Shown: in pieces, positions 1-10,460 of the stretch | How the letters are laid out: each line of letters opens with the position of its first letter | How positions within the stretch are numbered: the first letter of the stretch is position 1 | Notes under the pieces: model-generated | What the model was told of the DNA's origin: nothing | Databases searched by the model: none | Seen by the model: only the letters and a program-made list of their open reading frames with translations | Translations under genes and position numbers: made by a program | NCBI GenBank assembly: GCA_002633005.1 | Contig: NMRA01000454.1 | Location: forward strand, 217,733 to 263,003 | DNA from: Phoronis australis | Lineage: Eukaryota; Phoronida; Phoronidae | DNA length: 45,271 nucleotides | Reading direction: 5' to 3'

Positions 1-650
1 TTTCAGGTCATTTAGTGCAAACATGGGGTCATTAGGTGCATTTTTCTTCTGAAAATTTGACCTTTTCAATCAGCAAGTATTCTGATGTGTCAACCGTTAG
101 ACAACTGTGATTCTCAGCGTTAAACACATTTTCCATGGGCTTTGCAATAATTCTCCTAAAGATGCTTAAAATGCACCGGATAAGGTTAATTAGTACAAAG
201 GTCATGTAACGTTCAAAATGTTATATGTCTTACGTTTTTCAAGGAATTTTTTTCAATTTAAGCACACTGGTGTAAGTCAACATGCCAATTGAATACCCTA
301 CTTTACTTTGCTATAAGCCTAACCAATCAGAAAAAAGAGGTCAAAGGTCATTGGGTGCAAACTAAGAGTTTGAGTTACGGATTTCAGACTTAGGTATCTG
401 TTTACTAAGTGCGATTGAGATGGAATTCTAAATTTTCAGGTCATTTGTGCACCCATGGGGTCATTATGTGCAATTTTCTTCTGAAAGCTTGACCACTTCA
501 TTCATCTTGTATTCTGAAGTGCTTAAAGTAAACAACTGTGATTATTAGCATTAACCACAATTTTAATCGAGTTAGCAATTATTCCCTCATCGGGGCTCAT
601 AATGCACCGGAAGAGGTGAATTAGTGGAAAGGTCATCAAAAAATTACTAT
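1..650. repeat. Two-unit diverged tandem repeat, period about 433 bp
   Basis: Bases 1-217 match 434-650: both start with the 'ttcaggtcatt' block, both have the 'cttctgaaa..ttgacc' block, and both have the 'aatgcaccgga' block, at a spacing of about 433. The units are clearly diverged, with many substitutions and small indels. A weaker third relative lies at 10660-10830 in the intron after FN3 exon A. The repeat therefore probably belongs to the duplicated intron family and not to an independent satellite. No coding signal is seen. Confidence 0.75.
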
Positions 651-1104
651 GTAATTTCTCCTACAATTTTAAAGAATTCCTTTTCATATTGGTAAACTGG
701 TTGCTGCCAGTAACTTCCCATAATAATTCCAGTAATACGCACGCGCAGAGTCCGTTATTGTCACGCCGTGACAATAATCTTTCTAGTTACTCTGCGCGTG
801 TAAGCGCAGAGTACTGTTGTTCCTGGGTTTTCTTCAATTTTATTCTTATTCTTATTCTATTCTTCTTCCGACCAACTTTGAGGCTTAATAACTCCAAATT
901 GGGTGCAGTAACGGTCTTTAAATTCAGCATATGAATTTTGACTGGTTATATAAGGACATCAAAAATTAATATGTAATTTCTCCTACAATTTTAAAGAATT
1001 CCTTGTCATATTGATAAACAGGTTGCAGTCAGTAACTTCCCATAAGAATTCCAGCAGAGTCCGTTATTGTCACGCCGTGATAATAATCTTTCTAGTTTCT
1101 AAAT
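648..1104. repeat. Direct duplication, period 320 bp (648-787 and 968-1097)
   Basis: The segments 648-787 and 968-1097 are near copies. Both run from 'atgtaatttctcctac' to the 'ccgttattgtcacgccgtga' palindrome. The second copy has lost about 10 bases, which removes the outer arm of the palindrome. The duplicated block stops abruptly at about 1104, where an intron module homologous to the region after FN3 exon B begins. It therefore sits where an FN3 exon would be expected. Confidence 0.8.
740..800. repeat. Nested perfect inverted repeats (foldback)
   Basis: The outer arms are 12 bp and perfect: 740-751 (cacgcgcagagt) pairs with 789-800. Nested inside is an 11-bp perfect palindrome, 755-765 with 767-777, around a single base. 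The whole could fold as a cruciform with two hairpins. In the diverged copy near 1060 the outer arm is deleted and one inner base is changed. Confidence 0.85.
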
Positions 1105-1530
1105 GTCCTTTCATAGACACCCCGAATGATTGCGAGGCGGTTTCCGCCAGGCAAGGCGCTAGTGAGAAATTTTGCTGCAACAAAGTGTGGTTAGTGGATT
1201 AAAAACAATGATTTTTCTACTTGTACCTTCCATGTCCAACGTTCACTCATTGGCAGTAATTTTGCAGCTGATGCTGATAAGGTGACTCCAGTCTGTGAAA
1301 ACTGCATAAATTGTGTGTCTATTGAAGTAATTTAGCAACTTTCACCTTCCAATTCGTTACCAGATTTCCACTTGGAAGCCGACAAATGCTTGGAGTCGCT
1401 TCCAATTCTACATGCAGTCATTCCAGAACAGTATACATAATATTTCCAAGAAGTAAAATGATAAAAAAGTACGAATCGTTCGGTTAAAATTGAGGGGTCT
1501 TTTCAGGACGCGTTCACAGACAGCATGACC
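1105..1530 (+). repeat. Orphan intron module (paralogue of the intron after FN3 exon B)
   Basis: This stretch aligns with 30318-30705, just downstream of FN3 exon B, and more weakly with 10030-10450 after exon A. Shared landmarks in the same order are 'gtcctttc..acaccc', 'atgattgc.aggc', 'tagtggatt..aaacaatgattttt', 'attgaag.aatttagcaact' and 'ggacgc.ttcacag'. No FN3 exon precedes it in the window. It is evidence of a further exon unit whose exon has been lost or lies upstream of base 1. Confidence 0.75.
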
Positions 1531-3204
1531 TAAAGTCCTTCTTGCACACTGCCCATGTGGTTCCAGTATCCGAACATACTTACTATATAAGTTCTTATTT
1601 TCGACACCCTTTCTTTATATTCTTTTCGCCTTTCTTGCCAAAAGCGATTTTTTAACAGTATTTGACCCTTCTCTCTGAGCGTATGATTACCGGTTGTCAT
1701 CGGTTATTTCCGTACCCACATTTCCGGCTCATCAGTTCAGGAACTTGTCCTGAACGCCGCCATTTTTTCCTTGTAACTGAATGTGCTATGGCTTGCTCGA
1801 AAAGTCTTCATTATTTTGTTTTATTAGTAATATATCGTGATTCGTTTGCATATGTAGTGTATTTATAGTTTGTAGTTAGTGGTCGTTGAATTTTTTTGGA
1901 ATGTTACGCGTACTTAGTATGTTAAAATAGCATTGGTGTTTAGTTCCTTACGTAGGCCGGTCGAACCTAGGAACCAATATGGGTCGAACCAATTTTTTTT
2001 CGGTTTTATTTTTTTCCTCGTTTTGAAAAAGTACTTTGCTATCATCGGAAAGGTAGTACATTCTACTCAGTAAAAATCGAAAAAGTATCAAAATCGGGGC
2101 AAGCACTGTAAAGTTATTGCAAGTTTTGTGGCGAAATTTGGGTCACTTTGTTTGGATCGCGTCGGCCATATTGGAGGACAGCGGGATGAGTTACGAGTTT
2201 AAAACTTTGTGTAAATTGTTTTCGCCAACAAATTACGGTGAAATTTAGTTAGACATATCTTTACTTACTATTCTGCACGATTTAGCAGTGTTCACCAAAT
2301 TTCAGCCTCGCAGTTGTTACTCATTAAGTGATAAATGTGCTCACAATTCCCGTTGGACTTCGTCTCATTTCTGGCGGCACCTACAATGTCGACTTTTGCT
2401 GAACTGAAAGGCATGTTCAATCGGCTACTTTGTAATTTGTGAAGATTTAACGTTGATACATTTTGACAAACGTTGCTACAAAAAAGAAACTTTGTTCAAT
2501 TTTCGTGTTTTTTGTGTTTGTGGCCAGCGACCAGTTAGGCCTAAGGGTAGTCTTGGCGCAAAGCTGTATAGGCCTACTAACAAGCTGTATTTTGACTATA
2601 GTCTTCACTGGTAGCTGGTGACTGAGGCTAACTAAGGTCTGCCGCGGCAGTGTGACACAGGACTAACCAGCCCGTAATTTCATGCAAGTGTCTGAAACTA
2701 CCCTTGAATATATGCAACATTTATCATTTGACCATTTTACTTTGACAAAACAGCTTGCAACCGCATGCATTTACCGTTCGCCAGTGTCTGGTCTCGATCC
2801 GCACCGGGTCCGATAGGCTGCGGTCCCCAGTGTTGCAAAATAATTTCTGTCAAAATTTATTCGCCACATTTCTTCAGCAAATTCCATAAAATTGTCCGTA
2901 GTTTGATTTTATCAAAATTAAGGCGCGCTGTCGATTTTTTTATCCCCGTTTGCTGGCTGGTAACAGAACAGGCACTGCTCCAGTCGCACTGACGGCGTTT
3001 TCTCGGCCTTGGTTCCTGAATGAATTGTACTTCCGGGTTCGCGGCAAGTTCAAAATGGCGGTGTTTCTTCGGGTGCGAATCGTGAGTGGCGTGTTCATTT
3101 AAACTGTTTTCGAGTACGGATCGTGTATTAGTTATGGGGTAGGTACTTCTTGGATCCTTATAACATCTTCTAACCATGTGATAAGTGTTAACAACGCGTG
3201 AGAG
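1531..3204. other. Insertion of about 1.67 kb in the orphan intron module, unclassified
   Basis: The intron module is continuous at 30700-30730 but interrupted here. Homology stops near 1530 and resumes near 3205. The ends carry a short inverted match: 'taaagtcct' near 1532 and its complement 'aggacttta' near 3202, with weaker similarity around 'catgtggtt'. No reading frame of recognisable family was found. It may be a non-autonomous DNA element; alternatively the stretch was deleted from the other copy. Confidence 0.4.
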
Positions 3205-3710
3205 GACTTTAATGGTGTGCTTTCTTTTGTTAAGAGGTAAGTTTGTGCGGATATCGCTCCCGTAGGTTAAATTAGCCAAACAGTTCTTAGCATGATATAC
3301 CTTATTATGTCATGGGCAGCCTTTGCACAGGATCCGTATGTTAATACTGGTTGTTCCGCCCAAATGTGGGCGAATATCAGTGTCCCATGTACATGCGGTC
3401 AGCTCTTCGTCTATAATCAGCTAAGGTTCTCACAAGGTCTGAGAACCTGGCCCGGAGGTGTGCGGCGCTTGTCATTTTGTGCTGGTCGTGCCCAACTGCA
3501 GCACACTACAGGACAGTTATATTAATGGCTACTTACATGTAGCTAAAGGACTTAATAGCTCTGTAAACTGTGCATGTCAGCTTGATCGCATTTTAGAGGT
3601 TTCATTTGGAAATATACATTCCTGATGTCAACGAATACTCTTTTACGGCCTTCTGTAGCCAATTGTTCAATGGAGTGATCAGACCATGCGGTTGTACTTC
3701 ATAAATGATA
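3205..3710 (+). repeat. Second half of the orphan intron module
   Basis: This matches 30720-31312 after FN3 exon B. Shared blocks include 'ttagc.at/aacagt.cttagca', 'cgaatatcagtgtcc', 'tctataatcag', 'ctgcaggacagttatatt', 'ttacggccttctg' and 'gcgg.tgtacttcataaa'. The B copy contains an extra stretch and this one lacks it. The short open frames here are by-products and are not conserved in the B copy. Confidence 0.75.
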
Positions 3711-3719
3711 GTGTGGGTA

Positions 3720-4770
3720 GAAAACCTGTGTCAGTTCTAAGAATTAATGTTTTGAAGCGTGTAATACTGAAGAAGTTACAGTATCAAGCTGCCTTACTCA
3801 TAACCGGAGCTTACATGGGATCCAATAGTGTTAAGATTTTGAATCGTCTCAAGTGGCCCAAGCTGTCTACCCGACACAATCTTCACAAGACCACACTTAC
3901 TTTCAGAGTAATAAACAATGTCAACAACGTATCTGTCAAAAATGTTTGATCTTTACACTAGATAAGGCCATCGTAGTGATGTTAGATCATTCACCCCATA
4001 CAAATGTATGCAATTCCTCCGTCGTTCAGTCAGGAATTCAGAAGGTCTACAGTCATGATGTGAATCAACAACTAGAATATTCTTCCAGTCTCTGTTAAGA
4101 AAAGCAACTCTTTTACGAGTATAACAAATAATTTTAGACCTGCTTTTCATAATTTTGATAACTCAACACCCTTGACTCAATTCTCTCTTCCTTGCGATAA
4201 CGAAATAGCATTGTACAGATCAAGATGTGGTCTTTTCCTCAACTCTGACAAGTTCAGGCATAACTTTTAAGTAATGTCTCTCCTAACTGTAAATGTGGTG
4301 ACCATCAATCTTATCCGCATATGTTCTTCAAATGTCTCCTCATCGAATACCTGAGGGACTCATTCTTTTGTCCACTTAATGGAAACCAATCAATTGTTAA
4401 CGTTCTCAATTCTTGTAGTAAATATCCCTACTAGAGTTACACTATTATTGAATAGTAGTCCTAACCTTGACGTAGTTCTCAATGAATTCCTCCTAAGCAA
4501 AGTTAGTAAATTTTTATGTACCGTTTATCAATATTGTTGCTACTGATTTCCATACATGAATCTGTACATATTTTTGTTTTTATATATTCGTAACAGCATA
4601 TCTAAGTATTGGAATACTTATATTATATACTACTTAAATGTATACACATCTTTGTATATTAGTTTCACTTCTGAATTGTTTACATCCCAGATATAATGCT
4701 TCGCGATTTCTGGGTTTGTCTTTATTTCTTTGTTTGCTCTGTGTATTCTTCAATAAATATATATCACTGT
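3720..4770 (+). pseudogene. 3' end of a non-LTR retrotransposon (RT C-terminal region), decayed
   Basis: Translated pieces in shifting + frames resemble the region after the RT domain of jockey/CR1-like LINEs. Near 3770 there is a stretch reading QYQAALLITGAYMGSN, followed by WPKLSTRHNLHK. Further on come NEIALYRSRCGLFLNSD and a cysteine-rich CKCGD element around 4290. Several stops and frame changes separate these, so the copy is dead. The A+T-rich tail with 'aataaatatatat' near 4752 would be its 3' UTR. The endonuclease and RT catalytic parts are absent, consistent with 5' truncation. It interrupts the paralogous intron module right after its last conserved block. Confidence 0.6.
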
Positions 4771-6401
4771 GAAAACATAGCCCTGAATTATTTCCTTGCT
4801 AATGTTCCATGGACATTCAGCATGCACAACCAGGGTTAGAACGGAAAGTTAATCTTACATGCATACTTTCTCATACATTTTGAAACTCGTACCAAATCCA
4901 AGAAGCTTTACATTGGCTAGAAAAAATGGCTACAATAATCTGTTTGCTTGTTAAATCTTACAAGTGCATTGCCTAAACCAAGGACAGTTTTCATATAGTT
5001 TCAAATTCAAACCCAGATAGCAACACTATTTTTAATTAAATAGTGCTTACATGAAGCTCTTCCTGCAATGTGGGTGTAGACAGCCCAATACCACAACCGT
5101 GGTACTTGTTTCAATGTGTATATTTGGATGTCTATTACTTCCAAGTACTCCGCCAAATTAATAGATACCTGAAAAAATGATGAAAAATTATCAAACTTAA
5201 CAGTATGTTATAGCTTCTTAACAATCCAGACATAACCCATTTACAGGGAATGTTATCCATGTAAAATCTAGGGCGGATCCATTATTTTGAGTTAGGGAGG
5301 TCAGGGCAGACTTGTAGCCAGGATTTCGACCGTCAGATATATGCACCCCCAACTGCCAAGTGGAATCTGGGAGAATTTTGGGGGGGCATGTCTCTTGGCC
5401 CCCTCTGAATCCGACACTGAAGATACTGTTATGGTTTTCACGAAAGATCTTACGTAACCATGATAGTTTACAGTAAATTAAAATTATTATCTCCTGTACA
5501 GATAAAATCTCTTACCAACCACTTCACAGGCAGACATTTGCAAAGATATTAGATTGAGGTTCCAAGCAAGTTTCTTGAGGGAAAAGGAACGTGCTCCTCT
5601 TGACATGGGTAGATCATTCCAGTCAGTCCATATTTAACTCAACTCCTTCCTAGGTCAAGTTGCACCCAGATTAACTATCACTTTCATAGTGACATTGAAA
5701 GATTTCATTTTAATAAAACCAGTCGAACTTGCATTGAATCTAAAAATGGAAAGTCTCAGCTACGGGCTGGTGCAATACTCAGTAGATTATCGCAGAAGTT
5801 TGAGATATTCTAGTATTTCACCAATTCGAAATCATGTACTCAGTCCCTAGCTCAGTCACATCAGGCAGAATTTCCTTATTTGCGTTCAATTAGATCGGAG
5901 TTGTGCTAGTTTTACTATGCGTAACAATAGTTAACACATTGAAACGCAAGGGTTCTCTTGGATATATTGTGACATAGTCGCGGGATATTCTAGATACACT
6001 ACAGTGCTAGTAGCGGGATGTCCTTTTGTATTCAGTAGTCTAGACCTCCCGAAAAACCTGAGCAATCAGTCAAAATAGGCAGTCAAAACTGAATGACCAA
6101 AACATTATCCAGATCAATGGAATAGTTACATTGGTGATTCCGAATTTCTCGAACCACACAAGTGAAACTTACAAATTGTTAGCCTTTAACGAAATGAGAT
6201 TTCCAAAATCAGGAGCTACCAATAATTACTACTAACGCAGAGACATAAGCACACACAGCAAATGCCAAAATACCCAAGTTACGAAATGATTATTTTTTGG
6301 GAGCTCCTCCCTTGGCTTAGCACTGAATTATCCACGGACACAGCATCAAAGACCACAGAACTATGTGTAATAGAGTACCAGCATTATGTGAACTTTATGT
6401 C
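4771..6401. other. Non-coding stretch, nothing recognised
   Basis: There is no open frame with family resemblance and no RNA gene. Around 5360-5400 is a G-rich/C-rich patch ('ttttgggggggcatg', 'ggccccctctg') similar in style to patches near 5275, 11810, 12070 and 15360. This suggests remnants of one dispersed element, but I cannot define its ends. Confidence 0.4.
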
Positions 6402-6415
6402 TTACTCATGGACCT
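6402..6415 (+). repeat. Left target-site duplication of LINE
   Basis: The 14-mer ttactcatggacct occurs here and again at 7766-7779, exactly bracketing the RT-encoding insertion. The identity is perfect across 14 bp and breaks immediately on both sides. Confidence 0.85.
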
Positions 6416-7765
6416 TTGAATACATATGTATTCAGAGCTAAGAGCGTGTGTAAGAACTGAGCGTGGGTTAACTGACTTTTTCAGTAATAATATTGGTACT
6501 CGTCAAGGGTGTGTGCTTAGTCCTTTTTGTTTAGTATGTATTTGAATGAGTTTGTTGATTACTTAAGAGAATCTTTAATTAGCGGAATTTACGTCAATGA
6601 GAATGTGCCTCAAATTTGTATGTTTCTATACGCTGATGATATGGTTGGTTGTGCAGAGACAGCATTTAAACTACAGCAACAAATTAACGCTCTGCATGAA
6701 TACTGTCAGGATTGGGGTATAAAAGTCAACCTTTCAAAAACAAAAATAATGGTATTTATAAAGGGCGGACCATTGAGAAAATACGAAAAATTTCATTTAA
6801 GAAATGACAAAATTGATGTCGTCTCATCATATAAGTAACTGGGTATTTGCCTTACAACCAAGTTAGTCTGGACGCAAGCTACGGAGACTTTGTCTCACCA
6901 GGCACAGAAAGCAATTTTTTCAATTAAACGATTTCAGTCAAAATGTGGACGACTTTCACCGAAAATTGCACTCGAGATTTTTGATAAAATGGTATACCCA
7001 ATCATTAGCTATGGAAGTGAGATTTGGGGATTTAACGAATACTCTAGTATCGAGCGCGTCCAATTGAAATTCTGTAAGTAACTGCTGGGTGTTTGAAGTA
7101 ACTGTCCAAATCATGCTGTCCTGGGAGAACTGGGAAGGTATCCAGTTTATGTAAAGCTGTTTGTTAAACTGATCAAGTATTGGCTTAAATTGTTAAAAAT
7201 GCCAGCACATCGAAATCCAAAATCTGTCTATGACAAGCTTGTCACATTGGATGAGGCTGGTAGGAAAATTTGGGCTTCATCTGTTAGGAATTTGCTGCAA
7301 ATGTATGGTTTTGGTTTGGTATGGTACAATCAGGGAGTTGGCTGCGAAGCATCGTTTCTTGTCATTTTTGAGCAGCGAATTAAAGATTGTTTTTTAAACG
7401 ACTGGAGATTTGCTGTGGAGAATAGCTCAAAACTTAATACATATTTCTTATTTAAAATTGATTTTAAAATGAAATCCTGTCTGTTTTGCGTGTGTGTAGT
7501 TTCTGTGTGTCCCTAATTGAAGATGAATACCATTTTGTATGTGTTTGTAAAATGTGCTGCGCTCTGAGAACTGCATTTATACCTGAGTGGTGCTGGCGTG
7601 AACCAAATAAGCATAAATTTGTAAAACTAATGAAAATGCCCATTGCTCAGATTTATCTAATAAAATTTGTATTTCACGCCACTGCTCTCAGGAAAAGCTG
7701 CTCAGCGTTATCTTCTAAATTTTATGTAACATGTGGGTCAAGGCTTTAAATTCATGAATTTGAAT
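6416..7765 (+). mobile_element. 5'-truncated non-LTR retrotransposon (1350 bp), CR1/L2-like
   Basis: The element is bounded by a perfect 14-bp direct repeat, the hallmark of target-primed reverse transcription. It starts inside the RT domain, so it is 5' truncated, and ends only about 16 bases after the stop of the pol frame. The 3' tail 'attcatgaatttgaat' is not a poly(A). A short 3' UTR with an octamer-like tail and no poly(A) is typical of CR1/L2-type LINEs. The clade call is inference; the element boundaries are read directly from the sequence. Confidence 0.8.
6425..7749 (+). pseudogene. LINE reverse transcriptase, C-terminal half, broken
   Basis: The product would be the RT of a non-LTR retrotransposon, which copies element RNA at a nicked target. 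Visible landmarks in order are the GTRQGCVLSP motif near 6495, the catalytic YADDM motif near 6631, and WGIKVNLSKTK of the palm (6715). After these come LGI..., a SYGSEIWG block near 7008, LGELGRYPVY near 7125 and EDEYHFVCVC near 7520 at the C-terminal cysteine region. A frameshift in the T-run near 6524 and another near 7490 split the frame. In-frame stops are at 6836-6838 (where LINEs usually have Tyr of YLGI), 7079-7081 and 7094-7096. The pattern of isolated point lesions suggests a moderately old insertion. Confidence 0.85.
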
Positions 7766-7779
7766 TTACTCATGGACCT
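7766..7779 (+). repeat. Right target-site duplication of LINE
   Basis: This is an exact second copy of the 14-mer at 6402-6415, immediately after the LINE tail. Confidence 0.85.
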
Positions 7780-8064
7780 CATACAGTTTACTACACGTTG
7801 GGATATTTAATACACACCCAGATTACAGTCCATGCCGGCGTGTGACACGTGAGTGGCTGACAATAACAACTGAACTTTACACGTTGGATATCAATCACAG
7901 CACCGGTTCTGACCAATCGATTTTATATCATTCTCTGGCACTAACCTGACTTCCACAAGTCCTGAACTGTCTTCTTGTAGTCTCTGCACATAGTTAACTT
8001 AATTGTCATGGTCTTGACAACAAACAAGATAGACCAAAGGACTGGGACCGGAATCTGCCACGAT

Positions 8065-8490
8065 CAAGCACAGTCATGATTTTTACCCTTAAGTTGTTAT
8101 ACGGCAGAATAGTAGCGTGTCCGATGCAAATCCCGAGCGAACTCTGGACTGGGGAAGACAACAGCGAACTCCGAAAAATTTACCAGTATGTCTTCCTGTT
8201 CAGGCACCGCTTAGAGGAAACCGTGAGTTTGCTTGATAAAGCTTGTATAACGCGCATAGTTTTTACTAGCATTACTACGACAAAAAGGCCAAGGATGGGC
8301 AGCTTCAAGTGGGACAACGAGTGTCGGTATTACATCACATGAACCACATCAAGGGTACTCTGCAGTGGACGGTGCCTTAGAAAGTTAAGAAAACGTTAAC
8401 CACATGGACTACAGAATCAACATGAACTTCAAGATTAGGATCTTCTATGCCAATCTGTTGGAGGCGTATCACGGACGCTAAAGCTTAGAG
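8065..8490 (+). pseudogene. Ty3/gypsy-like integrase C-terminal region, decayed
   Basis: Near 8095 the translation reads LLYGRIVACPMQIPSELWTG, followed by a charged helix ending RHRLEETVSLL. This matches the segment after the catalytic core of Ty3/gypsy integrases (usual form: LLYGR-x-V-x-GPM ... LWTGE). After a frame change near 8275 comes DGQLQVGQRVSVLHH with GTLQWTVP. Then, near 8405, comes DYRIN with KIRIFYANLLEAY, the usual end of the integrase C-terminal domain. The catalytic DDE core is absent. At least two frame changes make it non-functional. Confidence 0.65.
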
Positions 8491-8499
8491 TGAGCCACT

Positions 8500-8759
8500 T
8501 TACTTCACACAAGGAAAAAGTGTTTGGCGATAGTTTTCGTTGTTAAGCGCTTTCAGTTTTATCTCCACCCGATAAATTTGTGGTGCAATCAGACCAAAAA
8601 CCTCTGGTATGTATTCAGCGATATATGATTGAAAATCCCAAAGTTATGCGATGGGCTACAGCGCTTCAAAAGTGTAAATTCCATATGGAGAATATCCCAG
8701 GAAAGTCTAACACCGGTGCTGACTACTTAATTCGACTAGCAGATCCTGAAATTAGATAG
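8500..8759 (+). pseudogene. Ty3/gypsy-like RNase H fragment
   Basis: One frame reads KFVVQSDQKPL (catalytic-Asp strand, usual form tDHkPL). It continues to MRWATALQKC, IPGKSNTGADYLIRL (usual form pGk.N..ADyLSR) and a stop at 8757-8759. Just upstream, in another frame, is KCLAIVFVVKRFQFYL, the preceding RNase H helix. The frame break sits near 8560. In an intact element RNase H comes before integrase; here it follows the integrase tail, so the locus is rearranged. Confidence 0.65.
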
Positions 8760-8879
8760 CATTTTAGAGACTGATCGAGAGGCAAACGATTAAACGTCTG
8801 TGCCAGACCATTTTTGTATCGAGTATATTCTCTTTGGCATGGTTGTGTTGTCAGAATTTAGACTGACACAATTCTTAGC

Positions 8880-9310
8880 TTCACTATTTTGTTCTATTAT
8901 TCTGTTTGTGTTATTAATTGGCGTGACCCCTGAGGTCAGTACAGTGATGATGTAATTTGTTTACTACAGCCTAATGTGGAACTTTCTTGAAGGCTTTTGA
9001 ATATGAGTGATTAATGTGATCAGTATTATTCTAGAGACTATTATATGTTTGTAGAATGATTTTGTAGATTCTGGAAAGTTCTAGAATGTGCTTGAATTGG
9101 TGTAAAGTTATAGAACGTTGCATGAGACTTTAAATACCCAGGCACGGGTTTGGCATAGTCAGTTAACAGTTAAACAGTTGGGAAGATGACAATTGAGTTG
9201 CACTGAAGAGAATCGGAAGTTACAGCGATAGTCAACAGAGATACAACAATTAGCATACAAGAACATGTAAACTTATGAGGATTCACGTTATTGTTGTCTC
9301 TCCCTAAGTT
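8880..9310 (+). repeat. Possible solo or decayed LTR next to the gypsy pieces
   Basis: This non-coding stretch after the RNase H piece contains a 'gtgacccctgaggtca' block near 8920. It also has several 'ctagaa' motifs (9032-9088), a 'tttaaatacc' TATA-like motif near 9131 and a 'ggtttggcatagtcagtt' block. This resembles a retroviral-type LTR promoter region in character only. I found no second copy or terminal TG..CA pair, so the call is weak. Confidence 0.2.
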
Positions 9311-9714
9311 TAGTAGAACACGGCCATTGGTACATGTAGCTCCTCAAAATACGCTATTTCAAATTTTTTTGTTACATCAATTTCTGTTTTCGAGCACCGG
9401 ATTTGAACCAGATATGGTTTGTTTGTATGTAGGTCTTATCGGAAAGTCACTCATCAAAGTAATATGATTATGAAATGCGTAAACATTTACATGTTGTGGG
9501 TCGCGGGGGTTGTGAGTCCACTGGGTCGTTTGGTGTGCTGGTCGAAGGGATTTTGGAGCAACTGCTTTTAATTTAAGAACATAAGGAGGAAAGCATTGTG
9601 TCGTTTTACAAATCATTTAATTTATTATGTATTTTCAACGTTTGAACTAGATTACAGTTTCAGATAGGAACTTTGATTCAATTTACCGGTCTTGTCCATT
9701 TCTCTACCTTCCAG

Positions 9715-9978
9715 AATTAGGAGTAGCTACTATTACCACTATTGTTGAAAATGTGACAACAATTGACGTTGGTTGGAATGCAGCACCTGGGCTAAAAGAC
9801 TACCAGGAGGTTGTTTGCCATGGAGAAAAATCAGATAACTTTCAATCTCGATCGAAATCTGCTTTTATAATTGGACGTTGTGAAGGGTTGAGTCCTGGAA
9901 CTGAATACACTATTATTGTGAGGACACACCGTCTAGGATGGGATACTGTGCATACAGGAACGAAGACAGCTAAAACAA
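9715..9978 (+). CDS. FN3-like domain exon A (internal exon of a multi-domain gene)
   Basis: This is one complete domain of 88 codons. The acceptor is 'tctctaccttccag' ending at 9714 and the donor is gtgagt at 9979. The exon starts with two bases of a split codon and ends with one, so it is phase 1-1 and can be duplicated without changing frame. Recognisable fibronectin-III features are the B-strand VTTIDVGWNAAP, a C-strand ending VVCHGE, and the GLSPGTEYTIIVRT loop/F-strand signature followed by GW. Two cysteines (C-strand, and just before the GLSPGTEY loop) are shared with exons B-D and probably form a disulphide, which implies an extracellular protein. It is the most diverged of the four and carries a longer C'-E insertion (EKSDNFQSRSKS region). 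The full gene product is unknown. Confidence 0.8.
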
Positions 9979-10460
9979 GTGAGTGTTTATTACAACACGT
10001 TCTTTCTTACAAGTGATCGTGAGGCCTTTCTTCACTATGAAAGACTCTGGTGAGGCATTTGTTGCAAGAGAGTCTGTTTAGTGGATTGAAAATTACAACT
10101 TTTATGATTCTTGACGAACAGTCACTGTCAGTATTTTTTCCAGCTGGCTCTACTAACGTTTCAACTTTCTTCCAAAGCACGTCATGCAGTTGTTAATCCA
10201 ATGTGTAAATATTGCAAAAGTTTGTGTCTACTGAAGTAGGTAACTTAGGATCGATTTAGAGATTTGCAACTCGCAACTTCGACCTCGTATCTCCTCTGAC
10301 AAGGTGATAAATATCCCAGGCCTCCATGCAGACATTCAAGCTCACGCCCAAAACATTTTTAAGTAGTAAAGGGACAGTAGTAGTAATATTGTTCAGTAAA
10401 CCACGGGGGCCCTTAAAGGACGCGTTAACAGACAACGTTATACAACGCCACCTTATGACG
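9979..10460 (+). repeat. Intron module after FN3 exon A
   Basis: This aligns loosely with 30297-30705 and 1105-1530: donor region, 'gcatttgttgcaa', 'tagtggattg.aaa', 'gtcatgcagttgtta', 'tctactgaagtag' and 'ggacgcgtt.acagac' in the same order. It shows that exon A and its downstream intron were duplicated together with the other units. After about 10460 the similarity fades. Confidence 0.65.

Noticed and set aside
2857-3279. 140-residue minus-strand frame
   Set aside because: It spans the junction between the unclassified insertion and the intron module, has no family resemblance, and is not kept in the paralogous unit.
5270-5410. G/C-rich patch as a promoter or CpG island
   Set aside because: It resembles similar patches near 11810, 12070 and 15360, so it is more likely a dispersed repeat fragment. 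Ends could not be defined.
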